64,000 nucleotides of DNA from Saprospiraceae bacterium (GCA_016719615.1 JADJYQ010000001.1:656501-720500), one strand, 5' to 3'. Counted from the stretch's first letter, positions 17,237-27,289 are shown. The notes: generated from the sequence alone by a model not told the origin. A program made the numbers and translations.

Positions 17237-19903
17237 TTATAGTTTCATAAATTTGGAGTGTTCGCGAGTGGTCCCGTTTTGCAATATCATATGATACATT
17301 CCTTTATTTAAATCTGAAATACTCAAGCTAACGGAATTTGATTCCATCTTTTGCTTTAATACCAATTTACCATACTGGTCATATATCATGAGTGCTGAAG
17401 AGTGTTTTAATTTTCCATAAATTTGTATGAAAATAAAATCCTGTGCTGGTTGTGGATAGAGCAGCATTATTTTAAGTTTATCCGGATTATGGGTATAAGT
17501 AAGACAATCGTTCCATTTTGGATCTTCCGGCAGCAGGCATTGATGACAGGAATCTATTTTATGCAATCCGTAAGCTATTCCTTTACAATCACAAATGTCT
17601 TTAAATTTTTTAGGATCCACATTGCTGGATATGACTTCTATTTCACCCAATGAGGCGGCATTCCAATGGTAGATGCCCCCGGTGACATTTAGAAATTCGA
17701 TGCGAATGGATTGTATTTGAAGATATGGAGCAAGAAAAAGACGCGTGCCTTTATTCGAAATTTTTTCATTGACATCGATGACTTTAATTTCATTTGTGAA
17801 ATTTTCATCTTCATAAAGAATAACTTTGCAATGATTTACTCTTAAGCGGTTCGTATCGGGGATATTATGCAAGACAATTTCTCTTGTAAATAAAGGCACC
17901 GGCCATTTGAATTCAAGCCATTGTCCCGTTGGAGAAATTCCTTCAGGTGTAAACCAGTGTTGCGTTGCAGTGTAATTTTTTTTATCAATAAGGTATCCCG
18001 GATTTGACATGGATGCAGATGCAGTAACCAGTGCACCCGGAGCAAGATTGGTGAAGAACAAATCTTCCGGGTTTGTGGGAACTGGAATTCTAGAATGCCC
18101 CGCGTGACAGCCTACACAAGTTACTTTCTGACCTGGCCGGCCATAATTGAATCCGGTGACATGCGCTGCACCATCCATTATTCCGCCACCTGTTCTTGGA
18201 ATTTTATAACCCGATGATGGAGCAGACCGGGCCTGTTCGAACAAAGGAATATTGGCAGGAGCGTTGGTTTCGAGTACCCGATTATAAGCATCCACTGCAA
18301 TTTCATTGTACAAATAGGGGAAGTCGAGCGCTTCAACGGAGCCAAATTGTTTGTCCTGCATTGGAGCTGCAAAAAAACGAACACTTGTTAGTTTTGCGAT
18401 GGCCGGCGCTGCAAGAATGCCATCATCGACCGGACTATTGTAAAAAATATTCCGGCAATCAAATTCAAAGCTTCCTTCACTTCTTAAATGCTGAGGATCT
18501 TTGGGGGGAAGTGGTCCGGGTCGTTGTACAATTATATCTGGTATTATTTTTGGAACCGATCTGGATTCTATGATTTGAGCATTTAATTCAGTCGTTCCCG
18601 GATGATCGAAAACCAAAATTTCATTGGAGCCATCTTCTTCCATCATCCAAATTCCATAATCCTGTTTTGGATCCGGCGCTTTCGAAAATAGGATTTCTCC
18701 GGAATTTGAAACAGAGGGTTCGGTAGCATATTCACCCTTGAAAATTCCATAAGATGCTGGATTTTTGATATAGTAATCCAAATTGCCATAGGAGGTGACT
18801 CCGGCAAGTCCAATTGATTTTTTACTCGTCCCGCGAAAATATTTTTTAATACCACCAAAGCCTGATGATTCACTGATATGCTCTATTGGAAACCAGTTTC
18901 CAATAAAGTGTCCATCGCGGTCAAAACTTCCGCCATATGAACTATTGCCGGAAACATCTCGGTAATGTGCGGAAAATAATTTGAGATCCGTTCCATCCGG
19001 ATTGATTTCACTCAATAAGAATGCATTATTGTTGAACATGTATGTTTCTCCATCGATCACACTATCCAGATTGCTGGTCAGCCCGTCTTTAAAAATCCAG
19101 CCACCGGGATAAGTCGTACTTTCCAATTGGTGAAGTTGATCATATGGCCAGTAAAAATTGCGCCACCATCTTGCAAATACAATTTTTCCGGTAAGAGGGT
19201 CGATCACAGGTTTGTCTGCGCCATTTTTTTCACTGGTAATCCTATGCAAATCGCTTCCATCTTCGTTGACAATAAATAAATTACTGGTACGGACGACATT
19301 GTACATGCCAATACCTGGAAAGCGGGTACTGCTGAAACAAATACGGCCATCGGGCAACCAAACGGGATGAGTATCATCAAAGCCTTTCAACACGCCTCTT
19401 GCCAATGGGCTGAATTGTGAAAAATCAGGGTCAGGACCCGAATGTGTAATTTGTTTCAGATTTTTGCCATCTATGTCCAATGTGTAAATTCTCCAGGTAT
19501 TATGTTCAAAAGGCAAATAATTATGATTGCCCAGAACATAGTTTCCGTTGGGCAATCCGGCAAACACAATTTTATTTGCATCCCATGAGAGGCATGGGCT
19601 ACTGATGTCGATGAGTTTATAAATATTCTGATCCGGTTTTGAGCCATCTAAAAGTGTATCAATGCTATTATCAGGATTGAGGATACACAAATAAGCAGGT
19701 GCTGCAATCTGATATTTTGAGAACCCACCAATACCCGGAAGCGCATTGGCTTCAGACATATATACCGATCCACAGCAGGGGATGTTTCTCGATACAAATA
19801 AAACGGGTTTGGAAAGATTAGCTTGCGGAAGGTAATGACTTTGAAAGCCAATGTAAATGATAAGGCTCATGAAGCCCATCTGTATAACGGGAATTGATTT
19901 CAT
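17237..19903 (-). CDS. T9SS-secreted beta-propeller protein with HzsA-like middle region and CxxCH haem site
   Basis: About 888 residues from ATG 19903 (MKSIPVIQMGFMSLIIYIGF, a signal-like start; an upstream in-frame start at 20005 adds 34 residues). Residues about 50-470 carry WD40/PD40-like blades (NTWRIYTLDIDGKNLKQIT, HPVWLPDGRICFSSTR, NLFIVNEDGSDLHRIT). Near residue 594 is CVGCHAGH, a c-type haem motif, within a region resembling the hydrazine synthase alpha-subunit middle domain family; a discoidin-like segment and a T9SS type A domain (LLYPQPAQDFIFIQIYG ... GMYHMILQNG) follow. A periplasmic or surface c-type haem protein is inferred; hydrazine synthesis itself is not implied. Confidence 0.8.
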   Translation of the reverse strand: MKSIPVIQMGFMSLIIYIGFQSHYLPQANLSKPVLFVSRNIPCCGSVYMSEANALPGIGGFSKYQIAAPAYLCILNPDNSIDTLLDGSKPDQNIYKLIDISSPCLSWDANKIVFAGLPNGNYVLGNHNYLPFEHNTWRIYTLDIDGKNLKQITHSGPDPDFSQFSPLARGVLKGFDDTHPVWLPDGRICFSSTRFPGIGMYNVVRTSNLFIVNEDGSDLHRITSEKNGADKPVIDPLTGKIVFARWWRNFYWPYDQLHQLESTTYPGGWIFKDGLTSNLDSVIDGETYMFNNNAFLLSEINPDGTDLKLFSAHYRDVSGNSSYGGSFDRDGHFIGNWFPIEHISESSGFGGIKKYFRGTSKKSIGLAGVTSYGNLDYYIKNPASYGIFKGEYATEPSVSNSGEILFSKAPDPKQDYGIWMMEEDGSNEILVFDHPGTTELNAQIIESRSVPKIIPDIIVQRPGPLPPKDPQHLRSEGSFEFDCRNIFYNSPVDDGILAAPAIAKLTSVRFFAAPMQDKQFGSVEALDFPYLYNEIAVDAYNRVLETNAPANIPLFEQARSAPSSGYKIPRTGGGIMDGAAHVTGFNYGRPGQKVTCVGCHAGHSRIPVPTNPEDLFFTNLAPGALVTASASMSNPGYLIDKKNYTATQHWFTPEGISPTGQWLEFKWPVPLFTREIVLHNIPDTNRLRVNHCKVILYEDENFTNEIKVIDVNEKISNKGTRLFLAPYLQIQSIRIEFLNVTGGIYHWNAASLGEIEVISSNVDPKKFKDICDCKGIAYGLHKIDSCHQCLLPEDPKWNDCLTYTHNPDKLKIMLLYPQPAQDFIFIQIYGKLKHSSALMIYDQYGKLVLKQKMESNSVSLSISDLNKGMYHMILQNGTTREHSKFMKL

Positions 19904-20046
19904 GCAAATTGATTTTAAAAGTCCGATCTTAGAAACTTTTAGCTTGATATCAGGTATCCAGCTCGATTTGAAAATCCGGCATGTGAATGACTTGTAAATA
20001 TACAAATTGTTGACTTTATCATTTCTTTTAAAGCCCGATCTCCTGT

Positions 20047-20054
20047 TACCTTTG
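20047..20054 (+). promoter_or_regulatory. Bacteroidota -7 box (TACCTTTG) of the ABC-F gene
   Basis: TACCTTTG fits TAnnTTTG exactly and lies 21 bp before the ATG of the ABC-F gene. A clear -33 TTTG at 19-21 bp spacing is not seen. Confidence 0.5.
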
Positions 20055-20074
20055 CGGATTAAATTGAATTTATT

Positions 20075-21703
20075 ATGATCGGTGCAGTTAATGTCAGTTT
20101 GTCTTATGGTAAAAGAACCTTATTTGATGAGGTAAATCTTCATTTTACAAAGGGAAATTGTTATGGTATTATTGGTGCTAATGGTGCGGGAAAGAGTACT
20201 TTTTTAAAGATTCTGAGCGGCGAGATCGCCCCAACCAAAGGCCATGTCGAAATTACTACCGGCGAAAGATTAGCCGTACTCAAACAAAATCAATTCGAAT
20301 TCGATAATCATTCGGTCATTAATACGGTATTAATGGGCCATCAAAAGTTGTGGAAATTGATCCGTGACCGGGAAGAATTGTATGCAAAAGCTGATTTTTC
20401 GGAAGCCGATGGAAATCTGGCAGCTCAATTGGAAGAAGAATTTGGGGAGTTGGGGGGTTATATGGCTGAAAGTGATGCCGCTTCGATGTTAAGTGCATTA
20501 GGAGTTGATGAAGCGCTTCATACCGTATTTATGAGCGACATTCCGGCGACTTTAAAAGTTCGCGTACTTCTGGCACAGGCCATTTTTGGAAATCCCGATA
20601 TTTTGCTTTTGGATGAGCCTACGAATGGATTGGATGTAGAGACCATTAAATGGCTGGAAAATTTTTTGGCGGACTATGAAAACATTGTAATTGTGGTCAG
20701 TCACGACAGGCATTTTCTGGATGCAGTTTGTACGCATGTGGTTGATGTGGATCGACAGAAACTTACGATCTATACGGGTAATTATACATTCTGGTATGAA
20801 TCAAGTCAATTGGTTGCACGCCAGATTTCCGATAAAAATAAAAAAGTTGAAGACCGCAGAAAGGAATTGCTTGATTTCATTGCTCGATTTTCTGCAAACG
20901 CTTCCAAGAGTAAACAAGCAACTTCTCGCAAGAAAGCGCTTGAAAAACTCAATATTGAGCAATTGCAACCATCCAATAGAAAATACCCCGGTATTGTATT
21001 TAAACCTGAACGCGAAGTGGGTGATCAGATTTTGAAAGTTGATCTGCTCAGCCTTAAACTGGAAGATAAAAAGCTGTTTAGCAATATTCATTTTACCCTG
21101 AACAAAGCAGACAAAGTTGCTTTGTTGTCAAGAGATCAAATGGCGGTGCATGCATTTTTTGATTGTCTTGCCGGACAGCGGCAGGCAGATTCAGGAAGTA
21201 TTGAATGGGGAACCACCATTTCTAAAGCTTATTTGCCGGTTGACATTACCAGCTATTTCGCAGCGGGAGAACCCCTGATCGATTGGCTTCGCAATTACGT
21301 TCCACCTACAATGACGGATGTTGATGAAATATTTTTACGCGGTTATTTGGGCAGGATGTTATTCAGTGGCGATGAAGTCATGAAAAAATGCAGTGTCATG
21401 AGTGGGGGTGAAAAAGTAAGAGCAATGTTGAGTATGATGATGCTACAAAACCCCAATACCTTATTATTAAATGAACCTACCAATCACCTCGACCTTGAGA
21501 GCATCCAAGCCTTCAATGAAAACATGATTGAATTTGGGGGCATCGTCATTTTAAGTTCGCATGACCACGCTTTTATGCAATCTGTATGTAACCGGATTAT
21601 TGAAATTACGCCAAATGGCTGTATTGACAAATTAATGAGTTTTGATGAATACATCGAGAGTGAAGCCATCAGCAAACTCAGGGATGAGATGTATGGAGGT
21701 TAG
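20075..21703 (+). CDS. ABC-F family ATPase (YbiT-like) with one degenerate ATP site
   Basis: 542 residues with two ATP-binding domains and the ABC-F linker (about 235-300, DFIARFSANASKSKQATSRKKALEKL), closest in layout to E. coli YbiT. NBD1 has Walker A GANGAGKST (34-42) and Walker B LLLDEPTNGLD (Asp180, Glu181), but the signature is MSDIPATLKVRVLLAQ instead of LSGGQ. NBD2 keeps the signature MSGGEKVRA (442 on) but its Walker A is replaced by LLSRDQMAVHAF (around 352) and Walker B starts with Asn466 (LLLNEPTNHLD). ABC-F proteins act on the ribosomal E-site; a minisatellite follows the gene. Confidence 0.92.
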   Translation: MIGAVNVSLSYGKRTLFDEVNLHFTKGNCYGIIGANGAGKSTFLKILSGEIAPTKGHVEITTGERLAVLKQNQFEFDNHSVINTVLMGHQKLWKLIRDREELYAKADFSEADGNLAAQLEEEFGELGGYMAESDAASMLSALGVDEALHTVFMSDIPATLKVRVLLAQAIFGNPDILLLDEPTNGLDVETIKWLENFLADYENIVIVVSHDRHFLDAVCTHVVDVDRQKLTIYTGNYTFWYESSQLVARQISDKNKKVEDRRKELLDFIARFSANASKSKQATSRKKALEKLNIEQLQPSNRKYPGIVFKPEREVGDQILKVDLLSLKLEDKKLFSNIHFTLNKADKVALLSRDQMAVHAFFDCLAGQRQADSGSIEWGTTISKAYLPVDITSYFAAGEPLIDWLRNYVPPTMTDVDEIFLRGYLGRMLFSGDEVMKKCSVMSGGEKVRAMLSMMMLQNPNTLLLNEPTNHLDLESIQAFNENMIEFGGIVILSSHDHAFMQSVCNRIIEITPNGCIDKLMSFDEYIESEAISKLRDEMYGG

Positions 21704-21707
21704 AAGC

Positions 21708-21761
21708 TAGAAGCGAAAAAGCGAAAAAGCGAAAAAGGGAAAAGGGAAAAGGGAAAAGGGT
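21708..21761 (+). repeat. (GCGAAAAA)n / (GGGAAAA)n short tandem repeat
   Basis: Four GCGAAAAA-like units followed by four GGGAAAA units in the narrow gap between the convergent ABC-F and SprB-like genes. Confidence 0.8.
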
Positions 21762-21790
21762 TGTCCTTATTTCGAGATATTGCTCATTTT

Positions 21791-22945
21791 CTAAATACTT
21801 TTGAATATTTTCCATTTTGAGAAATTGAATGGATTTATGAAGTTTATTCCAAATTGAAATAATATCCTTTGCTCCTTCATATTTTGAAATTTAATAATTC
21901 CGAAAATTTTGGATTGAGTACTTATTGGAAAATCGGATCGGATTTGTGCCAGGACTTTGCTTTGCAGTTTTAATTCAGGTGAATAGTGAAATCCGAATCC
22001 ACCTTGCAAATATGTATGGATGTTATTGTGGTTGAATTTTTTGAATGTGAATAATTGTTCCAGATCTAAATAATTCTGATGTCCGTCGGTTGAGAAGTAT
22101 AAAAGACTTTCACTTGGAATCCCTGATAAACTGTTATTCAGGCAAAATTGGAAGCCGGATCGCCACAATGATTTTATTCTATAATAACCTGGAGTTTCAG
22201 TTTGAATGGCTCGTTTGGGATCCATATTTGTTTGAAAACCTAATGACCAGCTATATAATCTTGGAGGAATAACAACTGTTAGTTTGTTGGACAAACAATT
22301 GTTAGCATCACGCAATTGGATCATGTAGCTACCTGCCCCCAATCCCCCGACTTCAATAAAGTGGTCAAAAGCTGTACTGTAATGCAAGTTATTGAGAAGC
22401 ACTACATAAGGTAGTGCTCCCGGAACACTAGCAACTATAAGGGCTGTGCCATCTGATGCGCTTGGGCTGGAGGGAGGAATTACGCCTTCCAAAATAATTT
22501 CGAAGCTTGATGGCGCTTCCATAGTGACCATTATTTCATGTATACAATCTAAACCAGCGGATTCATCATAAATGGCTATGGAATATTCACCCGGCGCTAT
22601 CGGGGCATAAGTAGAAATATTTAAATTTCCTTTGGGAATTGTATAATTAGCATTTCCTCCCGGATGGAAAAGAAGCAATTTCATCGGGCCATTCCCAGAG
22701 GAAAAAATTTCCATTCTGATTTCACCTGGAATCTGACAGCTTGGTTGTGTAATTCTTACATTTCGAATATACGCTGTAGGAAGTTCACTGAGATCATTGC
22801 TAAAACTCAATGTACATTTTTTTAGCTCGTCGGTTATACTGACTGTATAATTTCCTTTGCGAACATTTGTCAGGGCAGCTCCTACGCTACCTGTATTCCA
22901 TAAATAACTGTATGTTCCAGGTGAATCAACAGCAACCCTGAGAAT
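21791..22945 (-). pseudogene. SprB-repeat-like surface protein, 5' end cut off by IS3
   Basis: The open frame does not begin at 22810 but continues upstream without a stop to the IS boundary at 22945/22946: it reads SPGTYSYLWNTGSVGAALTNVRKGNYTVSITDELKKC, the SprB-type repeat, then a second repeat-like region (ELPTAYIRNVRITQPSC ... GAGSYMIQLRDANNC) and a C-terminal beta-barrel-like domain (TYLQGGFGFHYSPELKLQ ... FQFGINFINPF). Only the last about 385 codons are present. The missing 5' part is not found on the other side of the IS, so this is a truncated gene of a gliding/T9SS-type adhesin or related membrane protein. Confidence 0.75.
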
Positions 22946-24463
22946 TGTATGTCGTCAAAGTAATTTGAACTTATCACTAATTAGTGTTTCTATTTAATTC
23001 AAAGCTAATTCTTTTTGTTTATAAATATTAATTTTAATGGGAAATAATTTTTCATATTCAATTTTTCTATCCCTAAAACATTGTAGTTTAATTCTTTCTC
23101 TTTCTTTTAAAATGAGGTCGCCACGGCCAAAATAAACATCGGCAGGAGTTAAATTTTCTAGTGATTCATGGTATCTTTCATTGTTATAAGTTTGCACAAA
23201 TTTTTCTAAAGCTCTTTCCAATTCCTCAGGGCAATAATAATTATCAAGTTTTACGACGTTTTTCATTGTCCTATGATATCGTTCAATCTTGCCTTGCGTT
23301 TGAGGATGGAATGGCCTTCCATGTATCTGGTCTATATCATAGAATTTTTTCAAATAATTTTTTAAATCAGAAGCTATATAGCAAGAGCCATTGTCAGACA
23401 ATAATTTAGGTCGTTGTTTAGTGACAATTTTAGCTTTGATGATTGCTCTATCAACGGTCCTTTTTACATCCTCCACTTTCATGCCTTTGCAGAGTTCCCA
23501 GTGGACAATATATCTGCTGTAATCATCTAAAACAGTACTTAAGTAATACCAACCCCAGCCTAAGATTTTAAAGTAGGTAAAGTCTGTTTGCCACATCTGA
23601 TTTACGAATGCAGTCTTTTTTACTAAATTCATCTGCTGCTGTTATAAAAATATGTGCAGGAGCCGTAATCAATCCTCTTTCTTTTAGAATTCTATAGACG
23701 CTTGATTCTGATATAAATATTTGTTGTTCATCCGTAAGTTTATAAGCAAGTTCCCTGGATGATAAATGAGGAAACTCCAATGCAAGTATGACAACAATAT
23801 TCTTTTGCTCTTGTGGAATACTGTTCCATTGCCTTCTGTTAGTACGTTTACTGGGAGCCAATCCATCCACACCATGATCAGAATAAGCTTTATACCAGTT
23901 ATAAAAAAGTACTTTTATTAAGTCCAATCTCTCGAAGTGTTTTGTTAACCCCAATTTGGGAACCAACTACGATATTGATTAACTCTTGTTTTTCCGAAGC
24001 TGTAAATCTCATATACTTATTGAATTTTACGGTTATTCCAGCACGGACAAGCTTTTTTTACAATATCATATCGAAGTACCAAATCAGCAACCATCTCTTT
24101 TAAACGCTGATTTTCCTTTCTAAGCTCTAATACTTCATCACTTGTGGCTTCCTGGTTGTATCACCGGATAATCGCTTCTTTCCTGCTTCCAAGAACTCTT
24201 TATTCCATTTGTAAAATTGCGGTTCATGTATTGAATACTTTCGACATAACTCTGCTACTGATATCTCAGCTCTCAATGCTTCCATAACAATTCCTATCTT
24301 TTGTTCGGAACTAAATATCCTTCTAGTTCGTCTGCGAATCTCCTTAATGAAGTTTTCTGTGGTTTGTTTCTTCTTTGTTTCCATAATTTGTAAATTTAAT
24401 TGATCTTGGAAACACTAACTAGTTTTTAGTTATATTTGGTCCACTTTATGCTGACGATTTACA
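22946..24463 (-). mobile_element. IS3-family insertion sequence, copy 1 (frameshifted)
   Basis: 1518 bp bounded by imperfect inverted ends TGTATGTCGTCAAAGTAATT and, on the other side, TGTAAATCGTCAGCATAAAG (read inwards). It carries orfA (from 24384) and orfB (to 22994) of an IS3-type transposase. Compared with copy 2 at 36911 I find four differences, all homopolymer lengths: GGG to GG in orfA, A8 to A7 at the frameshift site, and one extra base in two runs of orfB (around 23906 and 23620). They break both frames on paper. No target-site duplication is visible, and the flanks are unrelated truncated sequences. Confidence 0.92.
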
Positions 24464-24591
24464 CCGTTACTTGGTTTTGGTTGAACACTTAATATACCAT
24501 CTCTATCCTTTTGGCCAATGTTATTGACAGATTAAACTCTTATCCACATTTTTTTATTGACTTTATTGCAGGTAATAGTTATCATTTAAAT

Positions 24592-24765
24592 ATGGACAAT
24601 AAATTTTTAGAATTGGTAGAAAAGGCTCAGAGTGGTTCAACAACACCCCAAGAAGAGCTGGCTCTGCTTGAAGTATTAAACAGTTCAATAGTTTCTCTTC
24701 GCCTATTATTAAAAGAAGTAAAGATTGAACAGTTGAAACAATCTATTACCAAGTCTAACCAGTAA
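24592..24765 (+). CDS. Small helical protein, unknown
   Basis: 57 residues from ATG 24592 (MDNKFLELVEKAQSG), all predicted helix with alternating charged and hydrophobic residues (EELALLEVLNSSIVSLRLLLKEVKIEQLKQ). No family recognised. Its stop is 4 bp before the start of the next gene, so the two form one unit. A longer start (TTG 24511) is less likely. Confidence 0.6.
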   Translation: MDNKFLELVEKAQSGSTTPQEELALLEVLNSSIVSLRLLLKEVKIEQLKQSITKSNQ

Positions 24766-24769
24766 TTAT

Positions 24770-25267
24770 ATGAATTTGGAAGAAAATAAAAACGGGAATG
24801 AAACAGAGAAGAAATTAAATGAAAATCCGCAACTTCATGAACAATCAGTCGAAGAAAAAACTGATGCCAATATTGAATCATTGGCAAGTACTCTTGATGT
24901 TAACTTAAGGAATGCAGAAAAAGAAATCGCAGATGTTGGAGGATCTGAAGGTATAAAAAACACCTTACAGTCTATGGATAGCGCTAAATTAAAAGAATTG
25001 CAGGACAAAATTACAATGCAAGAAAAAAGTTATGCAAAAACTAAAAGAGATTTGGCTTTTTTTACTGAGGTATCTGTTCCTCTAATTGCATTATTGAGGG
25101 ATGATATATTAGGAGATAAATTAAAAAGTTTTGCAGCGAGTTTATTTATAACCGGCTCCGGTATGGGTCCACTTTTGGTTATGACCACGGGAATAAAAGC
25201 AATTCAAGAAAAATTAAAACTAAGTCTTTTAAAGAGAAAAGAAAGTAAATTAAGCACTCTAAATTAG
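24770..25267 (+). CDS. Hypothetical protein with coiled-coil region and C-terminal hydrophobic segment
   Basis: 165 residues. The first 55 are acidic and probably disordered (EENKNGNETEKKLNENPQ), the middle is helical (LKELQDKITMQEKSYAKTKRDLAFF), and the last third has a moderately hydrophobic segment (LKSFAASLFITGSGMGPLLVMTTGIKAI). No known domain. It is cotranscribed with the 57-residue gene and converges on the lipoprotein gene at 25368. Function unknown. Confidence 0.65.
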   Translation: MNLEENKNGNETEKKLNENPQLHEQSVEEKTDANIESLASTLDVNLRNAEKEIADVGGSEGIKNTLQSMDSAKLKELQDKITMQEKSYAKTKRDLAFFTEVSVPLIALLRDDILGDKLKSFAASLFITGSGMGPLLVMTTGIKAIQEKLKLSLLKRKESKLSTLN

Positions 25268-25367
25268 TAGAACCTAATCAAATATTTAATTCAATTTAAG
25301 AGAGATATGAAAGCCTTAAATTTAATTGATTATGAAGGATTTACTTCATCAATTTGTAAAAATCACA

Positions 25368-26357
25368 TTAGTGTTTTTCATGATGGTCGTCATGTCCCTT
25401 ATTTTGAAGTAAGTCATTAATCAATTCTTGCCTAGTTTTTTTTACTTCTACATACACTTGTTCCAGCAAAGATGAATTATTTTCGTTTAGTGCCATCAAA
25501 ATTAAACGCCATCTGCCTTCATGTCCCGGTTTTAATTTTCTACAGATAATTTCTTTTCTTTCACAATCTTCTCGTAAATGACTAGCTAAGTCCGGTCCTT
25601 GATTTTTGGATATTGCAACTCTACAGGATTTTATCAACATGCTATATGCTTCAGGGTGCCCATAATCATGGTCTTTGTCATCTTGAATATAAGGCTCGGC
25701 GTTCACTAAAATAATATGATAATCGCTATTCTCTGATTCTTTATCACCAGCACTTATCCATACTTCCTTTTCATCATGATTACTTGCATCACCTTTATCA
25801 CCACATCCAGGACAATTCACTAAATAAATTTTAGAATTTGGTTTTGCTTTTAGCAATTCAACTATCTTAGCTTTTGCCGTTAATTCATCCTCGCAATAAT
25901 TCACGTTTTTGTTATTCGTATCTGATGTTTTTTCATTACCAGAAATGATTACTATGGTTTTATCTGTATTGTTTTTTATCCAATCAATAGTCGAACCCTT
26001 ATTACCCCTTGGGGCTAGCAATTCTTGAGGAGGAACACTATCCCTAAAATAAACAGGAAGCCAAGTATTGTATAAATTAAAGGTTGGATCTGCAATATTT
26101 TCAAATGCAAAGGCCTCAATTGAGACAGATGCATTATTAATATCAACACGATTAATCTTAATAGGCTTAGGAAGCAAAAAGAAGTCCTCATCATACTCAT
26201 CAGGTGTTAACAGCTTAGAGAAGTAATCCGGGAACTTGCCTGTCGTTGATAATGGTTGGTCACAGATAATTTCTATTGCATACAACTTTGGCATCTTTTC
26301 TCCACAGGATAAAAATAAGATTGTTATAAGCAATGATAGAAATGCTATTCTCTTCAT
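25368..26357 (-). CDS. Lipoprotein of unknown function
   Basis: 329 residues with a lipoprotein signal (MKRIAFLSLLITILFLSCGEK; lipobox LSC). The mature protein has a Rossmann-like stretch (KTIVIISGNEKTSDTNNK ... KPNSKIYLVNCPGCGDKGD ... DYHIILVNAEPYIQ) and a His-rich C-terminus (KGHDDHHEKH). No family assigned. It lies 11 bp downstream of the membrane protein at 26369-27289 on the same strand and probably acts with it at the cell envelope. Confidence 0.7.
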   Translation of the reverse strand: MKRIAFLSLLITILFLSCGEKMPKLYAIEIICDQPLSTTGKFPDYFSKLLTPDEYDEDFFLLPKPIKINRVDINNASVSIEAFAFENIADPTFNLYNTWLPVYFRDSVPPQELLAPRGNKGSTIDWIKNNTDKTIVIISGNEKTSDTNNKNVNYCEDELTAKAKIVELLKAKPNSKIYLVNCPGCGDKGDASNHDEKEVWISAGDKESENSDYHIILVNAEPYIQDDKDHDYGHPEAYSMLIKSCRVAISKNQGPDLASHLREDCERKEIICRKLKPGHEGRWRLILMALNENNSSLLEQVYVEVKKTRQELINDLLQNKGHDDHHEKH

Positions 26358-26368
26358 AAAGTTTGAAT

Positions 26369-27289
26369 TTATTGATTTAACTGAATCTGTTTACATGCGG
26401 CAATGATTCCCATTTTGGCTTTCACATCTGTATTACGTGCAAGTAAGTTGTTTATATCTTCATCCCTAATTATGTAAGCATACTTTAAAACTATTTTATC
26501 ATCATCTTCTTTAACTATTTCTGTATATCCTGATTTTGCTGTTGTATACTTCCCAACGTATTTTATTTCAGTATCGTCAATATTTGGTTCATCATTGATG
26601 TTCATTACTTGATTATATCTGGCAATCGCCTTCTTTTTATGAAACCAAAAGAGGGAATGTATTAATGTGTTCTCAGTAGCAATAATATGAAATAATGCAA
26701 CCAATATAGCTAATGTAATTACCATTTTGCCGTTAGCAGTATTTACTATATTGTAAGGAATGGTGCTAGCATAAGTATGAATTTTCCAATAAGCAACACC
26801 GAATATGGCTGCATTTGTAGTCCAAGTCACTAAATTGCACCACAATAAATTATTTTCAACAGGAGGTAAGAGTGCTTTATCATTTTCTTTCTTCCTATTT
26901 TGATACTGATTTTGCGTCTCATCTTTCCTTTCTAACTTTGAATCCAACTCATAGAAAAGCTTCAAGTTTTTATTTGCCACTTTATCTAAGAATTTTAAAC
27001 CCAATTTAAGTAAAAGAAAAGGTAAAATTGCGAGAACAATATCGGCACCTATTTGAATAAACACAAAAGCTGGCTTTACACCTGCTTTCATTAAAATATT
27101 GATAGCAAGATAAACATCGCCCCAGATCGCGATAAAGGTTAGAATATAAAGCAACGGAATAATCGCAGAAACTTCACCATACATAGCTGGAGCTTTATGA
27201 TTACCTAATTCAACATGTACTCTCTTTAAAACTAATTTCCAGAACTCTTTTAAGTCACTAGTAGGTTCTATTTTATTAGATAAACTCAT
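26369..27289 (-). CDS. Multi-pass membrane protein of unknown function
   Basis: 306 residues with about four transmembrane segments (VSAIIPLLYILTFIAIWGDVYLA; FVFIQIGADIVLAILPFLLLKLGL; NLVTWTTNAAIFGVAYW; MVITLAILVALFHIIA), a charged cytoplasmic loop between the second and third, and a soluble C-terminal region of about 90 residues. ATG 27289 is well placed. First gene of a two-gene unit with the lipoprotein downstream. No recognised domain. Confidence 0.7.
   Translation of the reverse strand: MSLSNKIEPTSDLKEFWKLVLKRVHVELGNHKAPAMYGEVSAIIPLLYILTFIAIWGDVYLAINILMKAGVKPAFVFIQIGADIVLAILPFLLLKLGLKFLDKVANKNLKLFYELDSKLERKDETQNQYQNRKKENDKALLPPVENNLLWCNLVTWTTNAAIFGVAYWKIHTYASTIPYNIVNTANGKMVITLAILVALFHIIATENTLIHSLFWFHKKKAIARYNQVMNINDEPNIDDTEIKYVGKYTTAKSGYTEIVKEDDDKIVLKYAYIIRDEDINNLLARNTDVKAKMGIIAACKQIQLNQ

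Noticed and set aside
24511..24591. N-terminal extension of the 57-residue protein
   Set aside because: It depends on a TTG start and covers the likely promoter next to the IS; ATG 24592 fits better.
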